Shown: positions 32,863 through 32,905 of the stretch, one piece after another | How positions within the stretch are numbered: position 1 is the first letter of the stretch | Layout of the letters: the number at the start of each line of letters is the position of its first letter | Source of the DNA: Ruminococcaceae bacterium UBA1730 | GTDB lineage: Bacteria > Bacillota > Clostridia > Oscillospirales > Acutalibacteraceae | Assembly: GCA_002315935.1 (NCBI GenBank) | Contig: DCII01000042.1 | Location: 1-32,905, forward strand | DNA: 32,905 nucleotides | Reading direction: 5' to 3' | Program-made: the position numbers and the translations under genes | Notes under the pieces: generated by a model | Told to the model about the DNA's origin: nothing | Seen by the model: the letters and a program-made list of their open reading frames with translations, nothing else | Database searches by the model: none

Positions 32863-32905
32863 GCGTCGTCGCATCTTTTCGGTCTGTTTTGGTGTGAAAT
32901 ACACA

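Noticed and set aside
1..32905. CRISPR arrays, tRNA or rRNA genes
   Set aside because: No regularly spaced repeats and no tRNA-like or rRNA-like sequence were seen in the intergenic regions by eye. A dedicated RNA search could not be run.

Overview
The window is dense chromosomal DNA from a low-to-moderate GC Gram-positive anaerobe, most likely a gut-type member of class Clostridia (Oscillospirales/Ruminococcaceae-like). This rests on AGGAGG-type ribosome binding sites, sigma-A-like promoters with 16-18 nt spacers, an anaerobe-style metF-metH pair, an intracellular GH38 mannosidase and an acyl-ligase/carrier-protein operon. The genus cannot be fixed from sequence alone. No rRNA, tRNA, CRISPR array or transposase gene was seen, and no gene-free stretch exceeds 300 bases.

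Layout. (1) 1-5057: a minus-strand operon metF-metH-dtxR-like regulator, cut by the left edge, runs back-to-back with an FAD-dependent oxidoreductase. (2) 5114-11734: a minus-strand GH38 alpha-mannosidase and pnuC diverge from a plus-strand organophosphate-permease-like MFS transporter coupled to an unrecognised polytopic membrane protein. (3) 11909-16313: an Lrp/AsnC regulator, a minus-strand nnr plus small lipoprotein pair, and proS. (4) 16583-21433: a four-gene operon of acyl-AMP/CoA ligase, free-standing condensation-fold protein, acyl carrier protein and a second acyl ligase. This is the strongest candidate for an undescribed system and looks like a minimal acyl-conjugating assembly line. 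(5) 21533-24795: a phosphohexomutase followed after 2 nt by a GH110-like beta-helix protein. (6) 24882-31987: a metallophosphoesterase and an internal-cysteine Ntn-type amidase on the plus strand converge on a minus-strand operon of sugar isomerase, rlmA, a purple-acid-phosphatase-like protein and a YfcC/DcuC permease. (7) 32203-32775: a TetR regulator.

Block (6) is bracketed by a perfect 24-nt inverted repeat (24785-24808 and 32022-32045), with the same outer end sequence on both sides. A diverged third copy begins at 32840 and runs towards the right edge. This is transposon-end or MITE-like architecture that the gene content does not explain.

Functional reading. The window mixes one-carbon/methionine metabolism, metabolite repair, translation, and glycan use (mannosidase, GH110-like enzyme, hexose-phosphate mutase, sugar isomerase, permeases) with a probable small acyl natural-product operon. 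All product and substrate statements beyond family level are inference.
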